Shown here piece by piece: positions 7,761 through 19,601 of a stretch of 29,697 nt of DNA. Origin of the DNA: Deinococcus sp. (GTDB lineage Bacteria > Deinococcota > Deinococci > Deinococcales > Deinococcaceae); NCBI RefSeq assembly GCF_025362455.1, contig NZ_JANYGJ010000007.1, positions 1-29,697 on the forward strand, written 5' to 3'. The translations under genes were made by a program, and so were the position numbers. Positions within the stretch are counted from its first letter, which is position 1. Each line of letters opens with the position of its first letter. The notes beneath the pieces are model-generated. The model saw only the letters and a list, made by a program, of their open reading frames with translations, had not been told where the DNA came from and did not search any database.

Positions 7761-8660
7761 TCACAGACTCAACTGCACCATCAGCCGCTCCAGCACCGCG
7801 CCTGCGTCCAGACCGCGTTTCATGGCCAGGTCGGCGTCCTGAATGTGACCCAGATGGACCTGAATGCGCGGCTCGCTGAGGCGGCGGGCGACTTCCAGAG
7901 CCTTTTTGGCCGGATACGGTTTGACGCCGAGCTGCTGGGCGGCTCCGGTTTCGGAGAGGCGGCCACCCTGCTGAAGGAGCGCCAGACTCCGGGCCACCAG
8001 GCTGTACTGCCAGACCACCGCACCGAGCAGTTTGAAGGGGTCTTCGCCGCTGCCGATCAGGCGCCGGAGGTGGGCCAGGGCCTGCGCGGGCTGGCGGGCC
8101 GTGGCGGCGCCCAGCATGGCGAACGAGTCGCCGGGCGGCTCCCGGCCCACCACACCCTCGACCCGCTCACGGCTAAAGGGGCCGCCCACGAAGGTCAGCT
8201 TGTTGAGTTCGGCGCTCAACCCCGCCAGGTCGGCGCCGAAGACTTCGGCGAGGTAAGTGGCGGCGCCCACTTCGAGCTTCAGGCCCAGGCGTTTGGCGCG
8301 GCTGGTCGCCCAGGCGGACACCTCGCCGGTTTTGCTGGGCGAGGGCACCGCCTGGTGCTCACCGTGCTGCTGATACTGCTTGACGCGGCCAGCGGCGCCG
8401 AGCGGATCGAGCACCATCACCAGGGCGCCGGGCGTCGCCAAGGCTTCGAGCAGGGCCTTGTCGGGCCGCACGCCGTCGAGATCGACCAGCACCGCCGCCT
8501 CACCGAACAGGCTGGGGGCCAGCAGCGGCGCCAGGCCAGCGGCGCTGACGTCCTCGCCACCGAGGCGGGGCAGATCGCGCAGATGCAGGCCACGAACCTG
8601 GGCCGCCTCGCGGGCAGCTTCCTCGATTAAAAAACGGTTGCCGGAAAACGCCAGGATCAA
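7761..8660 (-). CDS. holA: DNA polymerase III subunit delta
   Basis: Delta is the clamp-loader subunit that opens the beta sliding clamp. The 299-residue protein matches HolA in layout: an N-terminal half beginning LILAFSGNRFLIEEAAREA, a middle part with WATSRAKRLGLKLE, AELNKLTFV, and the C-terminal collar part (LGAVVWQYSLVARSLALL, ending DADLAMKRGLDAGAVLERLM). I choose TTG at 8660 as start: it overlaps the kinase stop as TTGA, AGGAGA lies seven bases upstream, and the protein then begins at the conserved region. A start at 8726 would only add a Pro/Gly-rich stretch from inside the kinase gene. Translation should be coupled to the kinase. Confidence 0.9.
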   Translation of the reverse strand: MILAFSGNRFLIEEAAREAAQVRGLHLRDLPRLGGEDVSAAGLAPLLAPSLFGEAAVLVDLDGVRPDKALLEALATPGALVMVLDPLGAAGRVKQYQQHGEHQAVPSPSKTGEVSAWATSRAKRLGLKLEVGAATYLAEVFGADLAGLSAELNKLTFVGGPFSRERVEGVVGREPPGDSFAMLGAATARQPAQALAHLRRLIGSGEDPFKLLGAVVWQYSLVARSLALLQQGGRLSETGAAQQLGVKPYPAKKALEVARRLSEPRIQVHLGHIQDADLAMKRGLDAGAVLERLMVQLSL

Positions 8661-9547
8661 GCCGGGGTCTCCTGTGTCTGGCCGTCCTGGGCCTGGGTGT
8701 CCTGGGCCTGGGTCTGCTGGGCGCACTCCGACTGGAGGCGCTGCGAGACGCCGATCAGCGCACGCAGAAAGTCGCGGGCCGTCTGGTAGCGGTCATCCGG
8801 GGCACGCTGCAAGGCCCGCTCGATGACAGGGTGCAGCGCCGCCGGGCCAGGCAAGGGCAGGCGCTCCTGCGAGGAGCCGACCAGCCAGCCCAGCGCGTCG
8901 GGGTGGGGTGGACACCCGGCCAGGCAGTCGAAGATCAGCCCACCGATGGCGTAGAGGTCGCTGCGGGGGTCGCCGCGCACACCCCGGAACTGTTCGGGCG
9001 CCATGAACTGCGGCGTGCCCATGCGGGTTCCGGCGTGCAGATCGTCGCTCAGGGCGCGGTCGTGGGCCATGCCGAAATCGGTGACGAGCACGCACGGCTC
9101 GCCCGCCTGGCCGCGCAGCAGCATCACGTTCTCCGGCTTGAGGTCGTGGTGGGTCACGCCCTGGTCGTGCACGTAGCAGGCGGCCCGCAACACGCCCCTG
9201 GTGACCGACAACGTTTCAGCGACGCTCAGCGGGCGCAGATCGAGCAGTTCGCGCAGGCTGCACCCCTCGATGAACGGAAAGACCAGTTGATCTCTGCTGC
9301 GGCCCAGCAACGGCACCAGCCTCGGATGGCTCAGGCGGCTGACCACCCGGCCCTCATGGCCGAAGCGCACCTGGTATTCGGGGTCGGCGCTTTCCAGCGA
9401 CTTGATGAACACCGCCCGGCCCTGCCAGGTGCCGCGCTCGGTTCGCACGCCGCCGCGCACGCCCATGAGCGAGCGTCCGGTCAGGGCAGTGACCGCAGAG
9501 CCGGTGACCGCCTGAGGTGGCGACTGGGTGTTTGAGGAGACCGTCAT
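8657..9547 (-). CDS. Eukaryotic-type Ser/Thr protein kinase, soluble
   Basis: A 296-residue Hanks-type kinase that would phosphorylate proteins on Ser/Thr. Visible are the ATP lysine in AVFIKS (Lys49), the helix C glutamate region (HEGRVV, Glu65), the catalytic loop HHDLKPENV (Asp135, Lys137, Asn140; HHD replaces the common HRD), the metal-binding DFG (Asp157), and the activation-segment GTPQFMAPEQF. The glycine loop is weak (GVRGGVRTERG). There is no membrane segment or sensor domain; the C-terminus is a short Gln/Ala/Asp/Thr-rich tail with a TQAQD repeat. TATACT ends six bases before the ATG, so the mRNA is probably leaderless. It is first in a two-gene unit with holA. Substrate unknown. 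Confidence 0.9.
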   Translation of the reverse strand: MTVSSNTQSPPQAVTGSAVTALTGRSLMGVRGGVRTERGTWQGRAVFIKSLESADPEYQVRFGHEGRVVSRLSHPRLVPLLGRSRDQLVFPFIEGCSLRELLDLRPLSVAETLSVTRGVLRAACYVHDQGVTHHDLKPENVMLLRGQAGEPCVLVTDFGMAHDRALSDDLHAGTRMGTPQFMAPEQFRGVRGDPRSDLYAIGGLIFDCLAGCPPHPDALGWLVGSSQERLPLPGPAALHPVIERALQRAPDDRYQTARDFLRALIGVSQRLQSECAQQTQAQDTQAQDGQTQETPA

Positions 9548-9553
9548 CGTCAG

Positions 9554-9559
9554 AGTATA
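9554..9559 (-). promoter_or_regulatory. -10 box of the kinase-holA unit
   Basis: TATACT (near-consensus) with six bases to the ATG; this predicts transcription starting at or next to the start codon. Confidence 0.7.
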
Positions 9560-9699
9560 AAGACGAAAGTTTCACAGGGGCGTCACACCCACGGTGACGT
9601 GAAGATTCGGTGATTATCTGACCTTCATGTCAGGTGACGCTGGGCGGTGGCACAGGGCGCAATCGAAATTCCCGTCACCCCCGCCCCGGCTCGCCGCGC

Positions 9700-9705
9700 T
9701 AGCCT
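9700..9705 (+). promoter_or_regulatory. -10 box of hemB
   Basis: TAGCCT with six bases to the ATG. GGAAGG lies between box and start, so the message might instead begin further upstream and use it as a ribosome site. Confidence 0.45.
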
Positions 9706-9711
9706 GGAAGG

Positions 9712-10737
<1,026 letters not shown>

Positions 10738-10783
10738 GCGGATAGACGGGCGTCCTCTCCTCCGCCCACCCCCGCCGCACGCT

Positions 10784-10792
10784 TGCTAGACT
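10784..10792 (+). promoter_or_regulatory. Extended -10 box of proB
   Basis: TG, one base, then TAGACT (10787-10792), seven bases before the ATG at 10800; predicts a leaderless proB mRNA. Confidence 0.65.
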
Positions 10793-10799
10793 CGCCCAG

Positions 10800-11891
10800 A
10801 TGCGCGTCGTTCTCAAACTCGGCACTTCAGTGCTCACCGGCGGCTCGGACCGGCTAAACCGCCCCCGGATGGTGGACCTGATGCGGCAGATGGCGGCGCT
10901 CAGCGGCCAGGGCCACCAGGTCGTGCTGGTCACCTCGGCGGCGATTCTGGCGGGCTGGGAGGTGCTGGGCTTTCCGCCGCGCAGCCGCACGGTGGCCGAG
11001 CGGCAACTGCTGGCCGCCGTGGGTCAGAGCATGCTGATGCACACCTACGCCTCGCTGGCCGAACTCTACAGCCTGAAAGTCGCCCAGGTGCTGCTGACCG
11101 CCGACGATTTTCGGGACCGGACCCGTTACCTCAACGCCCGCACCACCCTGGGCGGCTGCCTGGAGCGCGGCGTGCTGCCGATCATCAACGAGAACGACGC
11201 GGTGGCCGTCGAGCAGATCAAAGTGGGCGACAACGACACGCTCTCGGCCTTCGTGGCGAACCTGGTGGAAGCCGACCTGCTGGTGATCCTGACCGACGCG
11301 CCGGGCCTGTACACCGCCGACCCGCGCAGCGACCTGAGCGCCACCCTGATTCCCGTCGTGGAGCGCATCGACGCCTCGGTGTGGGCCAGGGCGGGCGGGG
11401 TGGGCTCGCACCGGGGCACCGGGGGCATGTACACCAAGATTCAGGCCGCCGAGATCGCCACGCGGGCCGGAACACCCGTGGTCATAGCGCCCGGCGACGC
11501 CGACAACGCGCTGCTGCGCGCCGCAGCGGGCGAGGCCATCGGCACGCGCTTTGTCGCCCACGGCTCGCGGCTGGAAGCCCGCAAACGCTGGATTCTGGCC
11601 GAGGTCGCCCCTGGGCGCGTGCAGCTCGACGAGGGCGCCGCCACGGCCCTACGCGAGCGCGGCAGCAGCCTGCTCTCGGTAGGCGTGCGCGGCGTGGACG
11701 GCGAATTCGAGCGCGGCCATACCGTGCGGCTGCTGGGGCCGGACGGCGTGGAGATCGCCCGTGGGCTGAGCCGTTACCGCTCGGCGGACGTGCGCCGCAT
11801 CGTGGGCCTGCGCGGCCACGCGATTGAAGCGGCGTTGGGATTTGATTACGGCCCGGAAGTCGTGCATAGAGATGATCTGGTGCTGCTGTAG
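10800..11891 (+). CDS. proB: Glutamate 5-kinase
   Basis: It phosphorylates glutamate to gamma-glutamyl phosphate, the first step of proline synthesis, and is usually feedback-inhibited by proline. The 363-residue protein has an amino-acid kinase domain (about 1-255): VVLKLGTSVLTGG at the start, PIINENDAVAVEQIKVGDND, LVILTDAPGLYTADPR and GGVGSHRGTGGMYTKIQAA. A C-terminal PUA domain follows (about 270-355: RVQLDEGAATALRERGSSLL and onward). The phosphate-binding motif that is SSGA in many ProB proteins reads TSAA here; whether this is normal for the genus I cannot tell. The partner proA is not in the window. Confidence 0.95.
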   Translation: MRVVLKLGTSVLTGGSDRLNRPRMVDLMRQMAALSGQGHQVVLVTSAAILAGWEVLGFPPRSRTVAERQLLAAVGQSMLMHTYASLAELYSLKVAQVLLTADDFRDRTRYLNARTTLGGCLERGVLPIINENDAVAVEQIKVGDNDTLSAFVANLVEADLLVILTDAPGLYTADPRSDLSATLIPVVERIDASVWARAGGVGSHRGTGGMYTKIQAAEIATRAGTPVVIAPGDADNALLRAAAGEAIGTRFVAHGSRLEARKRWILAEVAPGRVQLDEGAATALRERGSSLLSVGVRGVDGEFERGHTVRLLGPDGVEIARGLSRYRSADVRRIVGLRGHAIEAALGFDYGPEVVHRDDLVLL

Positions 11892-11964
11892 GCGGCTGAA
11901 TGAGTCGAGCGATACCCTCATATTGCATGGCCTACGCCTGAAGCACATTACGTTTAAGGGAAAA

Positions 11965-12096
11965 CTAAAGAACATCGCCGCCGATGTCCCGTGCGAGTAC
12001 ACGACTGACGAACCCCGCCTTTCCACTCGTGTACTCGCCCCAGTCGTCCGTCTGGGCCGCAAGCAAGAGCTTGAGCGCTTCGTACTCGTCGGCCAT
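11965..12096 (-). CDS. Small ORF, 43 residues, unknown
   Basis: ATG at 12096 opens a 43-codon frame ending in TAG at 11967-11965 (begins MADEYEALKLLLAAQTDDWG). Composition is like a soluble helical protein rather than the Arg/Pro/Ala-rich pattern of shadow frames here, and it overlaps no other gene. Just upstream is a short heptad repeat whose GGAAAAAG tail abuts the ATG and might serve as a weak ribosome site. It follows coaX on the same strand, 26 bp after its stop. It may be a real small gene or the remnant of a longer one. Two inverted repeats lie inside it. Confidence 0.4.
   Translation of the reverse strand: MADEYEALKLLLAAQTDDWGEYTSGKAGFVSRVLARDIGGDVL
11972..12047. repeat. Nested and competing hairpins between proB and coaX
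   Basis: Hairpin A: ACATCG (11972-11977) with CGATGT (11982-11987). Hairpin B: the 12-base arm GCGAGTACACGA (11993-12004) with TCGTGTACTCGC (12027-12038). Hairpin C: ACGACTG (12001-12007) with CAGTCGT (12041-12047), which cannot form together with B. No T-run follows. They may end proB or coaX transcripts or arise from coding constraints of the small ORF. Confidence 0.55.
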
Positions 12097-12104
12097 CTTT
12101 TTCC

Positions 12105-12118
12105 ACCGGCCACACGCC
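12105..12118 (-). repeat. Two-unit heptad repeat with GGAAAAAG tail
   Basis: GGCGTGT and GGCCGGT on the - strand, then GGAAAAAG, just after the coaX stop. It has the same form as the blocks at 7722 and 22165. Confidence 0.45.
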
Positions 12119-12122
12119 GCCT

Positions 12123-12947
12123 CTACCGGCTCGCCCACAACTCCACCAGCCCCCTGAGCGTCAGGGTGTCGTCGTAGAAGTCGATCTCGGTGCAGATACC
12201 TTCCACGGTGCGGGCAAAGCCGCCGGTGGCGATGGCGACGGCAGGGCTGGGCAACTCGGAGCGCAGGCGGCGCAGCAGCCCGTCGACCATCTCGGCGTAG
12301 CCGAACACCAGGCCGGATTGCAGGGCGTGAACGGTGTCCTTGCCAATGGCTGTGGCGGGCGCCTCCAGGGCGATGCGGGGCAGCCGGGCGGCGCGGGAGA
12401 ACAGGGCGTCGGCGGACACCTGCGCCCCGGTGGCCAGCACGCCGCCTATGAAGCGCCGCCCGCGCCCGATCACGTCGAAGTTGGTGCTGGTGCCGAAATC
12501 GACCACGATGGCGTGCTCGTGTTCATTCAGGTAGCGCTCGGCGCCGAACAGGTTGCACAGCCGGTCGGCGCCGAGGTTGTCCGGCTGGGTCAACTCGATG
12601 GTCACGTCCGGCAGGCTCAGGGCACTGACCACGAACGGGGTGATACCGAAGTGCTGTTGCAGCGCCAGCACGTAGTTTTGGCCCAGCGGCGGGGCTACGT
12701 TGCTGAGCACCGCCCGTCTGGGCCACTCAGGCTTGGGCCACTCGGCGCCCGCCAGCCCGAACAGCCCGCTCAGGCGCAGCGCCAGGTCGTCGGGCAGGTG
12801 GTCGCGGTTGGTGCGGATGCGCCAGGTCTGCGTCAGCTCCAGCGCGGCGTTGGCCAGCCCGATGACGGTGCTGGTATTGCCGATGTCGATGGCCAGCAGC
12901 GGAAAATGCTCAGGCGGGTGGGCGTCCGGCGAGGGTGCGGAGGGCAT
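12123..12947 (-). CDS. coaX: Type III pantothenate kinase
   Basis: It phosphorylates pantothenate, the first step of coenzyme A synthesis; type III enzymes belong to the ASKHA fold and are not inhibited by CoA. The 274-residue protein has the phosphate-1 motif LAIDIGNTSTVIGL (after an extra 16-residue Pro-rich start), QPDNLGADRLCNLFGA with the GADR motif, VVDFGTSTNFDVI (phosphate-2) and GGFARTVEGI. TACCAT lies six bases before ATG 12947, so the message is probably leaderless. Length is typical (about 255-275). Confidence 0.95.
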   Translation of the reverse strand: MPSAPSPDAHPPEHFPLLAIDIGNTSTVIGLANAALELTQTWRIRTNRDHLPDDLALRLSGLFGLAGAEWPKPEWPRRAVLSNVAPPLGQNYVLALQQHFGITPFVVSALSLPDVTIELTQPDNLGADRLCNLFGAERYLNEHEHAIVVDFGTSTNFDVIGRGRRFIGGVLATGAQVSADALFSRAARLPRIALEAPATAIGKDTVHALQSGLVFGYAEMVDGLLRRLRSELPSPAVAIATGGFARTVEGICTEIDFYDDTLTLRGLVELWASR

Positions 12948-12953
12948 GAGGCT

Positions 12954-12959
12954 ATGGTA
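12954..12959 (-). promoter_or_regulatory. -10 box of coaX
   Basis: TACCAT ends six bases before the start codon; no clear -35. Confidence 0.6.
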
Positions 12960-12976
12960 GCGGGATTGGTGCGTGC

Positions 12977-13025
12977 GCTGGATGCTGGATGCTGGGTGCT
13001 GGGTGCTGGATGCTGGGTGCTGGGT
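12977..13025 (+). repeat. Seven-copy heptad tandem repeat
   Basis: Seven units of GCTGGAT or GCTGGGT, 49 bp, between the response-regulator stop and the coaX promoter. Four GGG tracts with loops of 4, 11 and 4 bases give a relaxed G-quadruplex motif on the + strand. As a perfect-length tandem array it may vary in copy number between strains. Confidence 0.85.
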
Positions 13026-13039
13026 TCGGATTGGTCCGC

Positions 13040-13477
13040 TCAGCGCCCGGTGCCGCCGCCCCGCTGAGGATGCCTGTTCAGGCGCGTCCAGAACTCGGAG
13101 GTGGCGCTCAACGTGCTCAGGAACTGCTCGAACTCCACAGGCTTGACCACGTAGGCGCTGGCGCCGCGCTGATAACTGGCGCGAATGTCGCGCTCCTCGC
13201 GGCTGGTCGAGAGAATCACCACCGGCAGGTCGCTCAGGTTCGGCTGAGCACGGATGGCGTCCAGAACCGCCAGGCCGTCCATCTGCGGCATATTCAGATC
13301 GAGCAGCACGACGTCGGGCAGGCTGTCGTCGCCCGCGCCCAGCAGCTTCAGCGCCTCCTGACCGCTGCGGGCCACCGTGACTTCCGGGGCGCGGGGCGAC
13401 TTCTCGAAGGCCACCAGCGCCAGTTCGAGGTCGTTGGGATTGTCATCCACCAGCAAAATTCGTCCCCTCATATCCAT
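13040..13477 (-). CDS. Single-domain response regulator (CheY/Rcp1-like)
   Basis: A 145-residue receiver domain without an output domain, so it probably relays phosphate or acts by protein contact. Residues of the acidic pocket (VDDNPND), the phosphoacceptor in LLDLNMPQMDG, the switch Ser/Thr in VILSTSREE and the Lys in YVVKPVEF are all present. The insertion between the acidic pocket and the phosphoacceptor resembles the Rcp1 group that pairs with phytochrome-type kinases, but no kinase is nearby. I prefer ATG 13477 (after a G-rich ribosome-site-like run) over GTG 13507, which adds ten weak residues. A TAGAAT box lies at 13550-13545. Confidence 0.9.
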   Translation of the reverse strand: MDMRGRILLVDDNPNDLELALVAFEKSPRAPEVTVARSGQEALKLLGAGDDSLPDVVLLDLNMPQMDGLAVLDAIRAQPNLSDLPVVILSTSREERDIRASYQRGASAYVVKPVEFEQFLSTLSATSEFWTRLNRHPQRGGGTGR

Positions 13478-13544
13478 ACCGCCCCCCGGAATTACTGTGT
13501 TCGTCACGTTTCAGCGGAGCTGTTGGTGAGACCGATCTTGAGGC

Positions 13545-13550
13545 ATTCTA
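13545..13550 (-). promoter_or_regulatory. -10 box of the response regulator
   Basis: TAGAAT on the - strand, preceded by TG two bases upstream and CTTAAG 17 bp upstream; gives a leader of about 60 nt. Confidence 0.5.
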
Positions 13551-13630
13551 CATCATCTTTATCTCTTCTTAAGCTGGCCGGGGGTGAGGGGGTGGGCCGT
13601 GAATGAGAAGCTGCGCCGTCAGGCTGCTCT

Positions 13631-13755
13631 AGAGCAGATGTCATGAAAAGGGTCTTTTTATGACTGAGCGGAGCGAGTAGTTTTGACTGAGCAGGACGCA
13701 GAATGGAGGCGCGGGGAGGCTGTTTTCCCCGTGGCGTAATTCGGAGTACTGCTCT
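13631..13755 (+). mobile_element. 125-bp MITE-like repeat, copy 1
   Basis: Begins AGAGCAGATGTCAT and ends AGTACTGCTCT, giving AGAGCAG/CTGCTCT terminal inverted repeats. It contains an A/T-stemmed hairpin near the left end and no believable gene. It matches the copies at 24125 and 29288 at all but a few positions. In this copy the hairpin centre reads GGGTC; the other two read GACCC. The right end abuts the hisF promoter. Confidence 0.85.
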
Positions 13756-13760
13756 AGACT
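13755..13760 (+). promoter_or_regulatory. -10 box of hisF at the repeat junction
   Basis: TAGACT with six bases to ATG 13767. Its first T is the last base of the MITE-like repeat, and the -35 region lies wholly inside the repeat. Confidence 0.65.
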
Positions 13761-13766
13761 CTGCCC

Positions 13767-14608
<842 letters not shown>

Positions 14609-14612
<4 letters not shown>

Positions 14613-15274
14613 CCATTCTCGATCTGGACGCCGTGACGTTCGACGCCGATGGCCTCGTTCCGGTGGTCGTGCAGGACGCCCGGACCGGCGCGGTGCTGAT
14701 GCAGGCGTATGCAGACCGGGCGGCGCTCGAACATACCCTATCCAGCCGCCAGGGCACCTATTATTCGCGTTCAAGGCAGGCCCAGTGGATCAAGGGCGAG
14801 ACCAGCGGCCACGTCCAGCACGTCGAGAGCGTAGATCTGGACTGCGACGGGGACAGTATTTTATACAGAGTCCACCAGCACGGCCCGGCCTGCCATACCG
14901 GCGAGTCCAGTTGCTTTCACCGCCCGCTGCTGGAAGCAGATAGCGAGACGGCGCCCGGTCTGGACGGCACGCTGGAGCGCGTCTACGCCACCATCCAGGC
15001 CAGGCTGGAGACGCTGCCGGAGAGCAGTTACGTGGCGCGGCTGCACGCCGGGGGCATCGACCGGGTGCTCAGGAAGATCAGCGAGGAAGCGGGCGAGGTG
15101 CTGCTGGCCGCCAAGAATGGCGACGCCGCCGAACTGGCAGGCGAGGCCGCCGACCTGATCTTTCACCTGCTGTTCGCGATGGCCGAAGTGGGCGTCACGC
15201 CCGGCGACGTGGCGGCGGTGCTCAGCAGCCGCGAGGGCACAACCGGGCTCAAGGCGCCCAAAGCGGCGGGCTGA
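14609..15274 (+). CDS. hisIE: Bifunctional phosphoribosyl-AMP cyclohydrolase / phosphoribosyl-ATP pyrophosphatase
   Basis: It catalyses steps two and three of histidine synthesis: pyrophosphate removal from phosphoribosyl-ATP (HisE) and ring opening of phosphoribosyl-AMP (HisI). The HisI domain (about 1-115) shows MQAYAD, QWIKGETSGH, the metal-binding LDCDGDSILYRVHQHGPACH and GESSCFHR. The HisE domain (about 125-215) shows the acidic pyrophosphatase helix KISEEAGEVLLAAK and EAADLIFHLLFAM. Start is GTG at 14609, overlapping the hisF stop; no better ATG exists. The length of 221 residues is normal for the fusion. Confidence 0.95.
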
Positions 15275-15290
15275 GGCCGGAGCCACTGTC

Positions 15291-15325
15291 ACCCGGCGCG
15301 TGACGGCGTACCCACCGGGTTTAGA
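15291..15325 (+). terminator. Weak terminator-like hairpin after hisIE
   Basis: ACCCGG (15291-15296) pairs with CCGGGT (15315-15320), followed by TTAGAT only. Poor T-run, so uncertain. Confidence 0.3.
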
Positions 15326-15352
15326 TCATCCCACGTCAGGGCGCGGCCCGCC

Positions 15353-15382
15353 CCAGGTACTATGACGCCAGGTACAATGACG
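15353..15382 (+). promoter_or_regulatory. Duplicated -10 region upstream of prs
   Basis: A 15-bp unit CCAGGTACTATGACG is repeated at once as CCAGGTACAATGACG. Each carries a -10-like hexamer (TACTAT 15358-15363, TACAAT 15373-15378). The second would give a leader of about 65 nt before the prs start. Confidence 0.6.
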
Positions 15383-15449
15383 CGAGCACTGCCCCAGCCC
15401 CTCCTCAACTCACTCGGCCCGGCTCCCCTGCGCCCGGAGGTCTTCTTAC

Positions 15450-16412
<963 letters not shown>

Positions 16413-16431
16413 GACGGCTCCACCAGCAACA

Positions 16432-16466
16432 CAGAGCGAACGGACCACACTGACCCGTTCGCTCTG
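16432..16466. terminator. 12-bp perfect hairpin between convergent prs and the DUF427 gene
   Basis: CAGAGCGAACGG (16432-16443) pairs fully with CCGTTCGCTCTG (16455-16466), with an 11-base loop. It lies 20 bp past prs and 16 bp past the opposing gene. No long T-run is present on either side, so it may end or stabilise both transcripts. Confidence 0.6.
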
Positions 16467-16481
16467 CTTACTCATGCTCGC

Positions 16482-16763
16482 CTACGCCTGAACTTTCACG
16501 CCTTTCCAGAAGGCGACGTGGCCGGTGATGTTCTTGGCGGCGTCCTTGGGCTGGGGGTAGTACCAGGCGGCGTCGGGGTTGGTCTGGCCGTCCACGCTGA
16601 GGCTGAAGTAGCTGGCCTGGCCTTTCCAGGGGCAGGTGGAGTGGGTGCCGCTTTCGGCCAGGTACTCGGCCTTGACGCTGCTGCGGGGAAAGTAGTGGTT
16701 GCCCTCGACGACCACCGTCGCGTCGCTCTCGGCGATAACCTGATTGTTCCAGATGGCTTTCAT
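16482..16763 (-). CDS. DUF427 family protein
   Basis: A 93-residue cytoplasmic protein of the DUF427 family (MKAIWNNQVIAES, VVVEGNHYFPRSSV, CPWKGQASYFSL, AAWYYPQPKDAAKNITGHVAFWKGV). These are small single-domain beta proteins of unclear biochemical function. I place the start at ATG 16763, not at the longer frame's 16814, because the family begins here and TAGAGT lies seven bases upstream. It is convergent with prs. Confidence 0.9.
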   Translation of the reverse strand: MKAIWNNQVIAESDATVVVEGNHYFPRSSVKAEYLAESGTHSTCPWKGQASYFSLSVDGQTNPDAAWYYPQPKDAAKNITGHVAFWKGVKVQA

Positions 16764-16770
16764 GGTGCCC

Positions 16771-16776
16771 ACTCTA
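16771..16776 (-). promoter_or_regulatory. -10 box of the DUF427 gene
   Basis: TAGAGT with seven bases to the ATG; leaderless arrangement. Confidence 0.6.
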
Positions 16777-16849
16777 GGAGTCTGGCAGGAGGCGGTGTGT
16801 CGGGCAGCCGACAAAGACGGCTCACCGTGGCCAAATTAGTTCGGCCCAG

Positions 16850-18718
<1,869 letters not shown>

Positions 18719-18783
18719 AATAGAACCTCCTTTACATTCTCTTAAAGCACTTGGTCATAGCGCAAAAAAACATAGACGGTCCC

Positions 18784-18801
18784 TACAGTACGTCCTAAGA
18801 T
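18784..18801 (+). promoter_or_regulatory. Possible -10 boxes of the 18812 gene
   Basis: TACAGT (18784-18789) and TAAGAT (18796-18801) both fit a -10 for the rightward gene. The 93 bp between the two divergent starts must hold both promoters. Confidence 0.4.
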
Positions 18802-18811
18802 GCGAGGCGAC

Positions 18812-19291
<480 letters not shown>

Positions 19292-19298
19292 AGCTTCA

Positions 19299-19337
19299 GC
19301 GCCCCAGGCCGCTCCGGGTGACTGGGGCGGCTGTTTT
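19299..19337 (+). terminator. Rho-independent terminator of the 18812 gene
   Basis: CGCCCCAG (19300-19307) pairs with CTGGGGCG (19322-19329), followed by GCTGTTTTG. It begins eight bases after the stop. Confidence 0.8.
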
Positions 19338-19368
19338 GTGTTGGGGAAGGATTTGTGTTGGGGAAGGA
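19335..19368 (+). repeat. Two perfect 17-bp tandem copies
   Basis: TTTGTGTTGGGGAAGGA is repeated exactly at 19335-19351 and 19352-19368, starting in the T-tail of the preceding terminator. Confidence 0.85.
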
Positions 19369-19375
19369 GGAAAAC

Positions 19376-19412
19376 GGCCTGTAGCATGTGGCTTGTGGCC
19401 TGTGGAAAGGGC
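19376..19412 (+). repeat. Heptad repeat with GGAAAGGG tail
   Basis: Units GGCCTGT, AGCATGT, GGCTTGT and GGCCTGT are followed by GGAAAGGG. It lies in the gap between convergent genes. Confidence 0.7.
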
Positions 19413-19601
19413 GAAGATGGGGACAGGTCAGACGTTTTGGAAGCTGCCGGATACAACCCCACCCGCCGCGCAGGAGTCCCCCTCGAAGGGAGCCGAAAGA
19501 TCGTTCCAGACGTGCTTTTAATCTTTTGCCTCCTTACAAGGGGAGGTGCCCCGGAGGGACCAGACTCAGCGTTCCCAGACCGCCGCGAAACCATCATCTC
19601 C
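19413..19601. other. Intergenic sequence without a gene
   Basis: Contains an imperfect inverted repeat around CCTCC-TTACAAGG-GGAGG (about 19530-19548). I see no gene. The motif ACCGCCGCGAA at about 19581 recurs near 29251 (AACCGCCGCGAAGC), so this may be part of another degraded dispersed repeat. Confidence 0.35.

Noticed and set aside
8661..8726. Upstream start for holA
   Set aside because: The extra residues are Pro/Gly/Asp-rich sequence encoded inside the kinase gene; TTG 8660 has a ribosome site and the TTGA overlap.
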